Of a stretch of 64,000 nucleotides of DNA, positions 10,296 to 18,735 are shown piece after piece (position 1 is the stretch's first letter; each line of letters opens with the position of its first letter). The position numbers were made by a program, and so were the translations under genes. The notes under the pieces are model-generated. The model saw only the letters and a program-made list of their open reading frames with translations, was not told where the DNA came from and did not search any database. Source of the stretch: Oscillospiraceae bacterium (GTDB taxonomy: Bacteria; Bacillota; Clostridia; Oscillospirales; Oscillospiraceae); NCBI GenBank assembly GCA_021203885.1, contig JAJQAH010000031.1, positions 1 to 64,000 on the forward strand, read 5' to 3'.

Positions 10296-12059
10296 TCAGA
10301 GCTCTTTTGCCGGCGGAAGCGCGTATTTTTCTTCCATCTGCCGATATTTCTCTTTGTATTCTTCGCTGTCGGTCCTGAATTCCTTCAGGGATTCATGCAG
10401 TCCCAGGGCACCTCTGCTGGTCTCCAGAACACAGCCGGCGATATTGGAACAGTGGTCGGAGGCACGTTCCAGATCCGTCAGGATATCGGTCAGGACAAAC
10501 CCCGCATCCACGGAACATTCCCCGTTCTGCAGCCGCAGGACATGTCTGGCCCGCAGCTGGTCACAAAGGGACTCCACGAGCTGTTTCAGCGGCTCGACGG
10601 AGGAAGCGATCTCGAGATCATCTTTCGTGAAAGCGTTGTAGGCCGTATCCATGGTCTCTTCCACGGCGGATGTCAGCACATGGAGCTCGTCCTGCGCGGC
10701 TTCACTGAAAGAGGCATCTCTGTATTGCAGCTCCTCCATGGATTCCAGCATTCTCAGCGCATGGTCGGAGATCCGTTCCACGTCGCTGATAATAAACAGC
10801 AGTTTGGAAGTCTCCGTACTCTCTTTTTCACTCATGGAATGGGAGGACAGTTTGACAAGATAGGTCCCGAGCATATCCTGGTATTCGTCCGTCGTCGCTT
10901 CCTCCTCCCGGACCTCATTGGCAAGATCCGGAGAGTAATCCAAAATGCACCGGATGCTTTTTTTCATGCTTCCCATGGCACATAAGGTCATGTCGCCGGC
11001 AACACTGCGGCAACGCTCGACCGCGAAAGAAGGAGTGGTCAGCAGGCGTTCATCCAGAAGGACCTCGGAGTCCTTCGACTGCCGCTTGTCCGGAACCAGG
11101 CGGATAGCCAGTTTTTCCAGCAGCGACGCGGCCGGCAGCATCAGTGCGGTACACAGGACATTGAACACCGTGTGGATAATCGCGATAGTTGCCTGATTGA
11201 CGGAATCATTGATAAAGGAGAACGAGAAGATCGCGTTTGCGGCATAGAAGACCGCCAGCCAGAAAAAGCATCCGATTATATTGAAGCACAGGTGCACCAC
11301 CGCGGCCCGTTTGGCGTTTTTATTGGCCCCGACGGCAGAGATCATGGCCGTCACGCAGGTCCCGATATTCTGGCCCATTATAATAGGCAGTGCCATCCCC
11401 ACCGTCACTTCTCCTGTAACGGATAAGGCCTGCAGAATCCCCACGGAGGCGGAAGAAGACTGAATAATGGCGGTCAATACCGCTCCGACCAGAACACCCA
11501 GGACCGGATTGTTGAATGCCAGCAGGATATTCTGGAATTCAGGCACATCCGCCAGCCCGGAGACCGCGCTGGACATGGTCTCCATCCCGAACATCAGCAC
11601 AGCGAACCCCAGCAGGATATAGCCGATGTCCTTTCGGGACTGTTTCCTGAAGCCCATGACCAGAATAATGCCTATCAGGGCCAGGACGGGCGTAAAATTA
11701 GCCGGTTTGAATATCTGGACAATAAAGCTGCCGCTGTCGATCCCGGTCAGTGAAAGGATCCACGCAGTCACCGTTGTCCCCACGTTGGCCCCCATGATCA
11801 CGTTGATCGCCTGGCGCAGGGTCATGACACCGGAATTGACAAAGCCTACCACCATAACCGTGGTGGCTGAGGAGGACTGAATGACGGCCGTCACGACGAG
11901 GCCGGTTAAAAAGCCGGCGATCCGTCCGGAAGTCAGGCGGCCGATCATTCCCCGCAGGCTGGTACCGGCTCTCTTCTCCAGGGATGAACTCATCTGATTC
12001 ATTCCGAAAAGGAACAGGCACAGCCCGCCAACCAGAGTTAGTACATCTGTAAACTCCAT
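10296..12059 (-). CDS. Na+/phosphate cotransporter family protein with PhoU-like C-terminal domain
   Basis: Two QSSSAT/QSSSAS repeats typical of Na/Pi-II family; helical PhoU-like C-terminus. Confidence 0.92.
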   Translation of the reverse strand: MEFTDVLTLVGGLCLFLFGMNQMSSSLEKRAGTSLRGMIGRLTSGRIAGFLTGLVVTAVIQSSSATTVMVVGFVNSGVMTLRQAINVIMGANVGTTVTAWILSLTGIDSGSFIVQIFKPANFTPVLALIGIILVMGFRKQSRKDIGYILLGFAVLMFGMETMSSAVSGLADVPEFQNILLAFNNPVLGVLVGAVLTAIIQSSSASVGILQALSVTGEVTVGMALPIIMGQNIGTCVTAMISAVGANKNAKRAAVVHLCFNIIGCFFWLAVFYAANAIFSFSFINDSVNQATIAIIHTVFNVLCTALMLPAASLLEKLAIRLVPDKRQSKDSEVLLDERLLTTPSFAVERCRSVAGDMTLCAMGSMKKSIRCILDYSPDLANEVREEEATTDEYQDMLGTYLVKLSSHSMSEKESTETSKLLFIISDVERISDHALRMLESMEELQYRDASFSEAAQDELHVLTSAVEETMDTAYNAFTKDDLEIASSVEPLKQLVESLCDQLRARHVLRLQNGECSVDAGFVLTDILTDLERASDHCSNIAGCVLETSRGALGLHESLKEFRTDSEEYKEKYRQMEEKYALPPAKEL

Positions 12060-12198
12060 AAATCTCCCTTATTCTCTTTCCTTTTTTCTCTACGCTCTTT
12101 TTCCAACTTTAATCATAGCAAAAATTTTGAATTAAGCAACCCATTTTTAGAAATTCGTTTTGCTTTTCCATCGAATCTCTATTTTGATGTTTTCCTCT

Positions 12199-12232
12199 AA
12201 AAAAATACTGTATCTTTTGTACAAAGATACAG
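12199..12232 (-). terminator. Intrinsic terminator of the TPR gene
   Basis: Perfect 10-bp stem CTGTATCTTT/AAAGATACAG; T-tract on minus strand. Confidence 0.85.
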
Positions 12233-12243
12233 CATCCCGACTT

Positions 12244-13806
12244 TTATCCGGAAGAATCTTCCTGTTCCGCCTGCTTTTTGGCCTGTTCCGCAGCGGCTTT
12301 TTCCCTGTCATATTCCATTTTATATATATGCTTGACCCGGGCATTATATTCACGGGCCTGCTGAACATCCCCCAGCTTTTCATCCACCATCGCCAGAGCA
12401 TTGTATACATCCAGCAGCTGCGGATCATTTGGGCCGAACCGGCCGGCCAGGATCTTTCTGGATGCCTCCAGCGCCTTCGCGGAGTCCTCATAATTCTCCC
12501 GAATAAAAAGCAGGGCTCCGAGGTTATACTGCGCCTGAGCCACACCCACATGATCCTCTTCCACGTTGTTGAGCCAGATACTCAGGGATTCCCGCAGAAG
12601 CTGCTCGGCCTCATCCAGACGGCCCAGGCCCCTGCAGGCGGCCGCCAGGTTGTCCAGGCTCTCGGTCACCGCCGGATGGTCCGTCCCGAAACAGGCACGG
12701 CGGATCTCCAAAGCCCGTCGGTGGAGGGTCTCCGCCTCCTCATATTCTTCCCGCCCGCAGAGAAGAACCCCCAGGTTGTTCAGGGACTGGGCGACGGCGG
12801 GGTGATTAACTCCCAGAGATGCCTCTCTGGCTTGAAGGGCAAGCCTATAATACTCTTCTGCTTTTTCACTTTCATCGTGTACATCATGGATCTGTCCGAG
12901 GTCCTCATACATCTGGGCAAGCTCCGGAGAGGTTTCCTCTCCGCACCCGCCATAGATCTCCATTGCTTCCTTTTCTGCCTTTTCCGACTCATCCGGCCGG
13001 TCGGTATATAGATACAGTACGGCCAGCCGGGCCAGTTTATCTGCCACTTCCGGGTCTTCCGGTGACTTGGATTGTTTCAGAAGGTCGGCGGCCTGCTGAA
13101 AAAGGGTCTCGGCCGCATCGAAAAAGCCCTGCGCCATAAAGGCTTCCGCCAGCCGTCCCAGAGCATCGGCGAAGGCGGGATTTCCCGGAGTCAGCGTATC
13201 CTCATACAGTTTGATCACCTGACGCAGGATCTTTTCCGCCTGTTCCGGCTGCCCCATGGCCATATAATTGTCCGCCATACTGACCATGATCCGGCCAGGT
13301 TCGGGATCCTGTTCTCCCAGGTCGCGCTTCAGCATCTCCAGTGCTTTCCCCAGGTGATCCTGGCTTTCCAGGAGCCGGCCGGCCGCTTTATCGCATTCGG
13401 CCACGCCGGCCAGAACCTGCGCGATGCCCTGTGCGTCATCCGGGTCCTCTTTTTCCAGGACCTGCAGCGTCCGCTGCAAAATGGGTTCCGCATGGTCAAA
13501 CCGGCCCAGCTGCAGATAGAGCGCTGCCAGCGCATAGTCGGCCGCGGCTGTCTCCGGATGATCCGGGCCGTAACAATCACGACAGACCTTCGCGCTCTCC
13601 TCCAAATATTCTTCCGCGTTCCCGAAGTCACCTGCGGCCCGGCACAGCTCGCCGAGATTTCCCAGCCCCAGTGCAAGGTGCTCCCGGTCCTCTTCCTTTC
13701 TGGCTTTCTCCACCATTTCTTTTGCCAAGGTCAGAGACTGTTCACTTTCGCCCTCCTGCCACAGCCGGATCATTTCCTGATTCAGTTCTTCCCAGTCGCT
13801 CGCCAT
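12244..13806 (-). CDS. Tetratricopeptide repeat protein (kinesin-light-chain-like TPRs)
   Basis: Repeated NLGxLxxxxGxxxEAExxxxxALxIR..GxDHPxxAxxLxNLA units. Confidence 0.9.
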   Translation of the reverse strand: MASDWEELNQEMIRLWQEGESEQSLTLAKEMVEKARKEEDREHLALGLGNLGELCRAAGDFGNAEEYLEESAKVCRDCYGPDHPETAAADYALAALYLQLGRFDHAEPILQRTLQVLEKEDPDDAQGIAQVLAGVAECDKAAGRLLESQDHLGKALEMLKRDLGEQDPEPGRIMVSMADNYMAMGQPEQAEKILRQVIKLYEDTLTPGNPAFADALGRLAEAFMAQGFFDAAETLFQQAADLLKQSKSPEDPEVADKLARLAVLYLYTDRPDESEKAEKEAMEIYGGCGEETSPELAQMYEDLGQIHDVHDESEKAEEYYRLALQAREASLGVNHPAVAQSLNNLGVLLCGREEYEEAETLHRRALEIRRACFGTDHPAVTESLDNLAAACRGLGRLDEAEQLLRESLSIWLNNVEEDHVGVAQAQYNLGALLFIRENYEDSAKALEASRKILAGRFGPNDPQLLDVYNALAMVDEKLGDVQQAREYNARVKHIYKMEYDREKAAAEQAKKQAEQEDSSG

Positions 13807-13985
13807 ACGTTGTCCTCTCCTGTTTTTTTAGTTGCTTTTTCCCGATATCCCGGAAAAATGATCTGCAAGGTTCGAAAAAGGGGATCCTGCCGGCTGTTTT
13901 TTGCGATTTTGCTGAATCCGCTCCGGGGCAAATTGGCGGATTTTAACAAAAAAGAAGGCGCGATTAACAATCTGATTAAAGTGTA

Positions 13986-14014
13986 TTGACAAGTAAAACG
14001 ATATCATGTAAACT
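13986..14014 (+). promoter_or_regulatory. Putative promoter of the transhydroxylase operon (TTGACA-17-TAAACT, extended -10 TG)
   Basis: -35 13986-13991, TG at 14007-14008, -10 14009-14014; about 300 nt upstream of first gene. Confidence 0.55.
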
Positions 14015-14129
14015 AATTCATAATCAAAAGCCGGATATATTATACTGGGTTTTTGAAAAAAAAACAATCCGTTTTGTGGATTTTCCCGGGTATGGGCCAT
14101 TGATCCGTGGAAGTGGCTCACCATCTCCT

Positions 14130-14198
14130 ATGAAACACACAACAAATTCAAAGGATTCTACCCTTACCTGGCGGGGATATTTCCCATATAATGTGTAG
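14130..14198 (+). other. Candidate 22-aa leader ORF MKHTTNSKDSTLTWRGYFPYNV
   Basis: ATG 14130 to TAG 14198, between promoter and leader terminator; ribosome-binding site weak. Confidence 0.25.
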
Positions 14199-14218
14199 GC
14201 GAAAAAATCAAACTGAAT

Positions 14219-14252
14219 GCTGGCCCGCTGCAAGTAGTGTGCCGGCCTTTTT
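14219..14252 (+). terminator. Leader (attenuator) intrinsic terminator upstream of the transhydroxylase operon
   Basis: GCTGGC-c-CGCT-gcaagt-AGTG-t-GCCGGC-C-TTTTT. Confidence 0.75.
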
Positions 14253-14314
14253 CCTAGTTAGACGTACTCTGCGCTTTAAGCGGCAACGTAGATATTTAAG
14301 GAAGGTTAGAGATT

Positions 14315-15127
14315 ATGGATTCGCTGACTTATTACAAAACCCAAAGCTCTTTCACGGACCCGCGCAGCTATCAGGAACTGTATGATGCTCTGCCCCGCAC
14401 CGCCGAGGAACTTTCCGCTGTTGTTGACGGCCTGATGCTGGATTACAGGGATATATATAAGTATCCTATCGTCAATGAACGTCTTTTAACCATGCATTCC
14501 CGGACGGCAGAAGCTGTTATCGAGTCCATGCTTTCCTGGAATAAGGAACCTCTTGCCGAGGCCCGGCCGATGCCCGACCGTTTTCTGGCGGGAACATGTG
14601 ACTATGCCAACCTGTTCGTCTCCATGGCCCGCAACGCCGGAATCCCGGCTAGGAAACGGGCGGGCTTTTCTGAAGGCGAAAGCTGTGAGCGGCCCGAGTA
14701 TTACGATGAGAACGAGAATCAGTGGAAAATGCTGGATATCTCCGGCATGTATCCGGGCGAGTTCATTCCGGCTGCCGACATCTGGCTTGGCTGGCGCTGC
14801 GGCGAGGTGGACGCGAAGAAATTCACCGCCGCCATGGACAGCGGCTCGACTCTGATCCTGGCAAACCTGATGCTGGATATCGCCGCCATGAACAAACGGG
14901 AACTGCTGGAATGGGACCGCTATTCCTGGTCTCTGCGCCCGCTGGACGAGTTCAGCGACCGGGCCCTGCAGACACTGGACAAAGCGGCTGAATTGCTGCT
15001 TGCCGGGGATGACGGGCTGGAGGAGCTGTGGGCCTTATATGAAAATGAGGAGGGCATCCAGGTTCCGCGCATCGTCAGATGCTATCCGCCCAAGACTCCG
15101 CCCCACAAAGCGGAAGTCCCCGTCTGA
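14315..15127 (+). CDS. Transglutaminase-like fold protein, catalytic His apparently absent
   Basis: FLAGTCDYANLFVSMARNAGIPAR matches the transglutaminase-like Cys region; NQWKMLDIS resembles the W..D region; no His between them. Confidence 0.65.
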   Translation: MDSLTYYKTQSSFTDPRSYQELYDALPRTAEELSAVVDGLMLDYRDIYKYPIVNERLLTMHSRTAEAVIESMLSWNKEPLAEARPMPDRFLAGTCDYANLFVSMARNAGIPARKRAGFSEGESCERPEYYDENENQWKMLDISGMYPGEFIPAADIWLGWRCGEVDAKKFTAAMDSGSTLILANLMLDIAAMNKRELLEWDRYSWSLRPLDEFSDRALQTLDKAAELLLAGDDGLEELWALYENEEGIQVPRIVRCYPPKTPPHKAEVPV

Positions 15128-15254
15128 TCATGTTGTTGTCAGGAGCCGGCTCCTGAAAATATACGAGTTCAATCATCCCTACATGTGCCTGGCGCGTGGC
15201 CGCCGCGTACCGGTACCCGAAACCTACTTTAATATAGAATGAGAGGTAACTGCA

Positions 15255-17867
15255 ATGTCCATAAACGAAGGGTCCTTTACCACGTTCAAAAGCTCGGGTT
15301 ACTCAGCTTTTTGTAACGGATCCCACATTGCTGCGGTCGATGTGAAGGATGGAAAAATCCTGCGCATACGCCCCTTCCGGTACGACTGGAAGTACTCCAA
15401 GGAGCATCTGAATCCATGGAAGATTGAGGCCAGAGGAAAAGTTCTGGAGGCACCCTCAAAGACCTCCTGCGGTCCTTTCGGCATCACATGGAAAAAAAGC
15501 ATCTACTCCCCCAACCGGATCCCGTACCCGATCAAGCGGGTGGACTGGGACCCCAACGGGGAACGTAATCCGCAGAACCGGGGCATCTCCGGGTATGAGC
15601 GTATTTCGTGGGATGAGGCACTTGACATCATTACCAGCGAGATCCGCCGGATCATTGATACCTACGGTCCGTATGCCATCTATGCACAGGGCGACGGTCA
15701 CGGTGAGACGAAGATGGTCCACGGCCCCCACGGGTGCATGTTCAAACTGCTGGATCTTCTGGGCGGTTTCACCATGCAGATCCGGAACGCCGACTCCTGG
15801 GAAGGCTGGTTCTGGGGAACCAAGCACTTCTGGGGCGGTGAGCCTTTCGGCCTGATGCCAAACTGCTCCAATCTGTATACGGATGTGGCCAAATACAGTG
15901 AGCTTCTGCTTTACGAGGGCTGCGATCCCACCACCACCACCCGCGGATTCTGTTCCGGCGACCAGATCAGCCGTTTCTGCCTGTTCTATCGGGACATCGG
16001 CATCGAGACCATCTACATCTGTCCGGATCTGAATTACGGCGCCGCTGTTTTCGCGGACAAATGGATCCCGATCCTTCCGAATACCGATCCGGCCCTGCAT
16101 CTTGCCATCGCATATCAGTGGCTGAAAGCCGGCACCTATGATCAGGAGTATCTGGACAAGCATTCCGTGGGCTTTGACAAATTCGCCGAATATGTACTTG
16201 GCGAGGAGGACGGTGAACCCAAGACACCTGAATGGGCCTCTAAAAAATGCGGTGTTCCCGTCCGGATCATCAAGGCCCTGGCCATACACTGGGCGGAAAA
16301 AGTTACATCCGTGGTCCACGGATTCGGCGGTCCCTATATCCGTGGCCCCTATTCCAGCGAGGTTGCCCGTATCGAGGGTTGCGTCCTGGGCATGCAGGGC
16401 CTGGGCAAACCCGGTATCCACTCCATGTGCTATAACAACCGCGCCGTGTTCGGTTCGGAGGATCACCCCGTCGCACCGCCGACGCCGTGTTCCATCATGC
16501 ACGAGCCGTACCAGCTGAACGTGCGTGCGGCCTATACCGGCTACAACCCGTTCCCCTGGCAGGGTCTTCCCAAACAGTGTATTCCCGAAACTCTGATCCA
16601 CGATGCGATCCTGAAAGGTCATTTCGAGATCTACGGCTCCTCGCTGCAGGTCACGCCCGCCAGCGAGCAGTTCATCAAATACACGTATCCGGCCCCGGGC
16701 TGTTCGCCCATCCATATGATGTGGTCCGACACGCCCTGCCTGACGACCTGCTGGAATGACTCCAACAGCACCATCGAAGCGTTCCGTCATCCCTCCATCG
16801 AGTTTATCCTGGTGCAGCATCCCCGCATGGAGAATGACTGCCTGTTCGCCGATATCGTACTGCCCGTCAACACGAAGTATGAGGAGGAAGATATCGGGGA
16901 CGACCGCGAATCCGCCGGCTACGACTTGATCTATCTGGAAGACCAGTGTATCGAACCCCTGGGTGAATCCCACTCGGACTACGAGATCGTATGCATGATT
17001 GCGGAACGACTGGGCCTGCTGGAAGAGTATACCGACGGCGAGACGGTTAAGGAAAAGATCAAAAAGGGATTTGATGAATCAGGCGTTGAGAAAGTCTGCG
17101 GCTTCACGTGGGAAGAGTTCCGGGAAAAAGGCTATTTTGCCGTTCCCTGTGATCCCGAATGGGAAAAATACCGTCCCGGCCTGAACGAGTTTTATGAGGA
17201 CCCGTCCAAATATCCACTTGAGACGCCCTCCGGTCTGCTGGAGTATGAATCCATCAATCTGAAAAAGTACTTCCCGGACGATGATGAGCGTCCGCCCGTT
17301 CCACACTGGGTGGAAAAAAGTGAGTTCCACGATGAGCGCATCGGCGGCGAAAGAGCGAAAAATTATCCGCTGCTCGTCATTTCCAACCATCCCCGCCACC
17401 GCACTCACGCGAATATGGACGACAACGACTGGTTCCATGAGATCGTGACCTGCAAGGTCAAGGGCGATGACGGTTACCTGTATGAGCCTGTGTGGATTCA
17501 TCCTTCAGATGCGGAGCCCCGCGGGATCAAAGACGGTGACGTCGTAGAAGTGTACAATGAGCGCGGTATCGTCCTGGGCGGTGCCAAGGTCTGGGAACGC
17601 ATTATGCCCGGGGCTGTCTACATGGACCATGGTGCCCGCGCCGACTTTATCGATCCGGGTAAGATCGACCGGGGCGGCGCCATTAACCTGATCTCTTCAC
17701 ACCACACGACCTCCAAGAACTGTGCCGGCATGGTATGTTCCGGATTCCTGGTAGATGTCAGGAAGTGCCACCTTGATGAGCTTCGCAGCAAGTATCCCGA
17801 GGCTTTTAACCGCCCGTATAGTCCTTCATCCGGACTGGTTTTCGAGCGAGTCCTCGCGAAAAAATAA
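15255..17867 (+). CDS. Pyrogallol-phloroglucinol transhydroxylase-like molybdopterin large subunit (paralog 1)
   Basis: 870 aa Mo-bisMGD oxidoreductase fold; lacks N-terminal CxxCxxxC FeS motif; NADSWEGW matches the Asp-Ser(Mo ligand)-Trp region recalled for Pelobacter acidigallici transhydroxylase; partner FeS subunit follows. Confidence 0.85.
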   Translation: MSINEGSFTTFKSSGYSAFCNGSHIAAVDVKDGKILRIRPFRYDWKYSKEHLNPWKIEARGKVLEAPSKTSCGPFGITWKKSIYSPNRIPYPIKRVDWDPNGERNPQNRGISGYERISWDEALDIITSEIRRIIDTYGPYAIYAQGDGHGETKMVHGPHGCMFKLLDLLGGFTMQIRNADSWEGWFWGTKHFWGGEPFGLMPNCSNLYTDVAKYSELLLYEGCDPTTTTRGFCSGDQISRFCLFYRDIGIETIYICPDLNYGAAVFADKWIPILPNTDPALHLAIAYQWLKAGTYDQEYLDKHSVGFDKFAEYVLGEEDGEPKTPEWASKKCGVPVRIIKALAIHWAEKVTSVVHGFGGPYIRGPYSSEVARIEGCVLGMQGLGKPGIHSMCYNNRAVFGSEDHPVAPPTPCSIMHEPYQLNVRAAYTGYNPFPWQGLPKQCIPETLIHDAILKGHFEIYGSSLQVTPASEQFIKYTYPAPGCSPIHMMWSDTPCLTTCWNDSNSTIEAFRHPSIEFILVQHPRMENDCLFADIVLPVNTKYEEEDIGDDRESAGYDLIYLEDQCIEPLGESHSDYEIVCMIAERLGLLEEYTDGETVKEKIKKGFDESGVEKVCGFTWEEFREKGYFAVPCDPEWEKYRPGLNEFYEDPSKYPLETPSGLLEYESINLKKYFPDDDERPPVPHWVEKSEFHDERIGGERAKNYPLLVISNHPRHRTHANMDDNDWFHEIVTCKVKGDDGYLYEPVWIHPSDAEPRGIKDGDVVEVYNERGIVLGGAKVWERIMPGAVYMDHGARADFIDPGKIDRGGAINLISSHHTTSKNCAGMVCSGFLVDVRKCHLDELRSKYPEAFNRPYSPSSGLVFERVLAKK

Positions 17868-17885
17868 ATAAGGAGCCTGCAGAAG

Positions 17886-18710
17886 ATGGGAAAAATTTTA
17901 CTGATCGATATTACCCGGTGCAACGGATGTTACTGCTGCCAGCTCTCCTGCAAGGACGAGCATGTGACCAACGACTGGTCTCCCTACTCAAAGCCTCAGC
18001 CCAATACCGGACATTTCTGGTGGAAAGTCACGGAGACGGTCATCGGAACGGTCCCGAAAGTACGGGTCCATTATATGCATGACACCTGCCAGATGTGTGA
18101 AAACGCCCCCTGTCTGGAGGCAGCTGAGCACGGAGAGGTTTATCGGCGTCCGGACGGGATCATCATCATCGATCCGGAGAAGTCCTACGGGCAGCGCCAC
18201 CTGATGGATGTCTGCCCCTATGGCGCCATTTACTGGAATGAAGACCTGAATATCCCGCAGAAATGTACCGGGTGCGCGCACCTGCTGGATAACGAGGGCT
18301 GGACCGAGCCACGCTGTGTCCAGTCCTGCCCCACCGAAGCACTGATCTACGGAGAGGAGGAAGATCTGAAAGACCGTCTTCCGGAATTCGAGCAGCTGCA
18401 CCCCGAATACGGGACCAAACCCAGGGTCTACTACAAGGGTCTGCACAACAAATACTTCGTGGCCGGCGAGATCTTTGATTCGGTTAAAGACGAGTGCCTG
18501 AAAGGTGCCAACGTGACCCTGATCAACGCGGAGGGGGAAGACCTGGCTACCCTGCAGACAGATATCTTCGGTGACTTCTGGTTTGAACGCCAGGAACCCG
18601 GAATGTATTCACTGCGAATTGAAATGGACGGCTATCCCACCCGCACATTGGAGGAGATAGACGCGACAGAGACCGACATTAACGTCGGCAGCATAGATCT
18701 GGCAGGCTGA
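17886..18710 (+). CDS. Transhydroxylase-like FeS small subunit with C-terminal transthyretin-like beta domain (paralog 1)
   Basis: CNGCYCCQLSCKDEH, CQMCENAPC, CTGCAHLL..CVQSCPTEAL; C-terminal GANVTLINAEGEDLATLQTDIFGDFWFE.. ; 274 aa. Confidence 0.87.
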   Translation: MGKILLIDITRCNGCYCCQLSCKDEHVTNDWSPYSKPQPNTGHFWWKVTETVIGTVPKVRVHYMHDTCQMCENAPCLEAAEHGEVYRRPDGIIIIDPEKSYGQRHLMDVCPYGAIYWNEDLNIPQKCTGCAHLLDNEGWTEPRCVQSCPTEALIYGEEEDLKDRLPEFEQLHPEYGTKPRVYYKGLHNKYFVAGEIFDSVKDECLKGANVTLINAEGEDLATLQTDIFGDFWFERQEPGMYSLRIEMDGYPTRTLEEIDATETDINVGSIDLAG

Positions 18711-18735
18711 GAGGCCTTTACTAAGGAGGAAAATC

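Noticed and set aside
13986-14198. 70-aa ORF starting at 13986
   Set aside because: Start codon coincides with the -35 box and cannot be on the transcript; only the 3' 22-codon part is considered as a leader ORF
15456-16973. 505-aa minus-strand ORF opposite L1
   Set aside because: Shadow ORF antisense to a strongly supported Mo-enzyme gene; composition is that of reverse-complement coding, with no recognisable family
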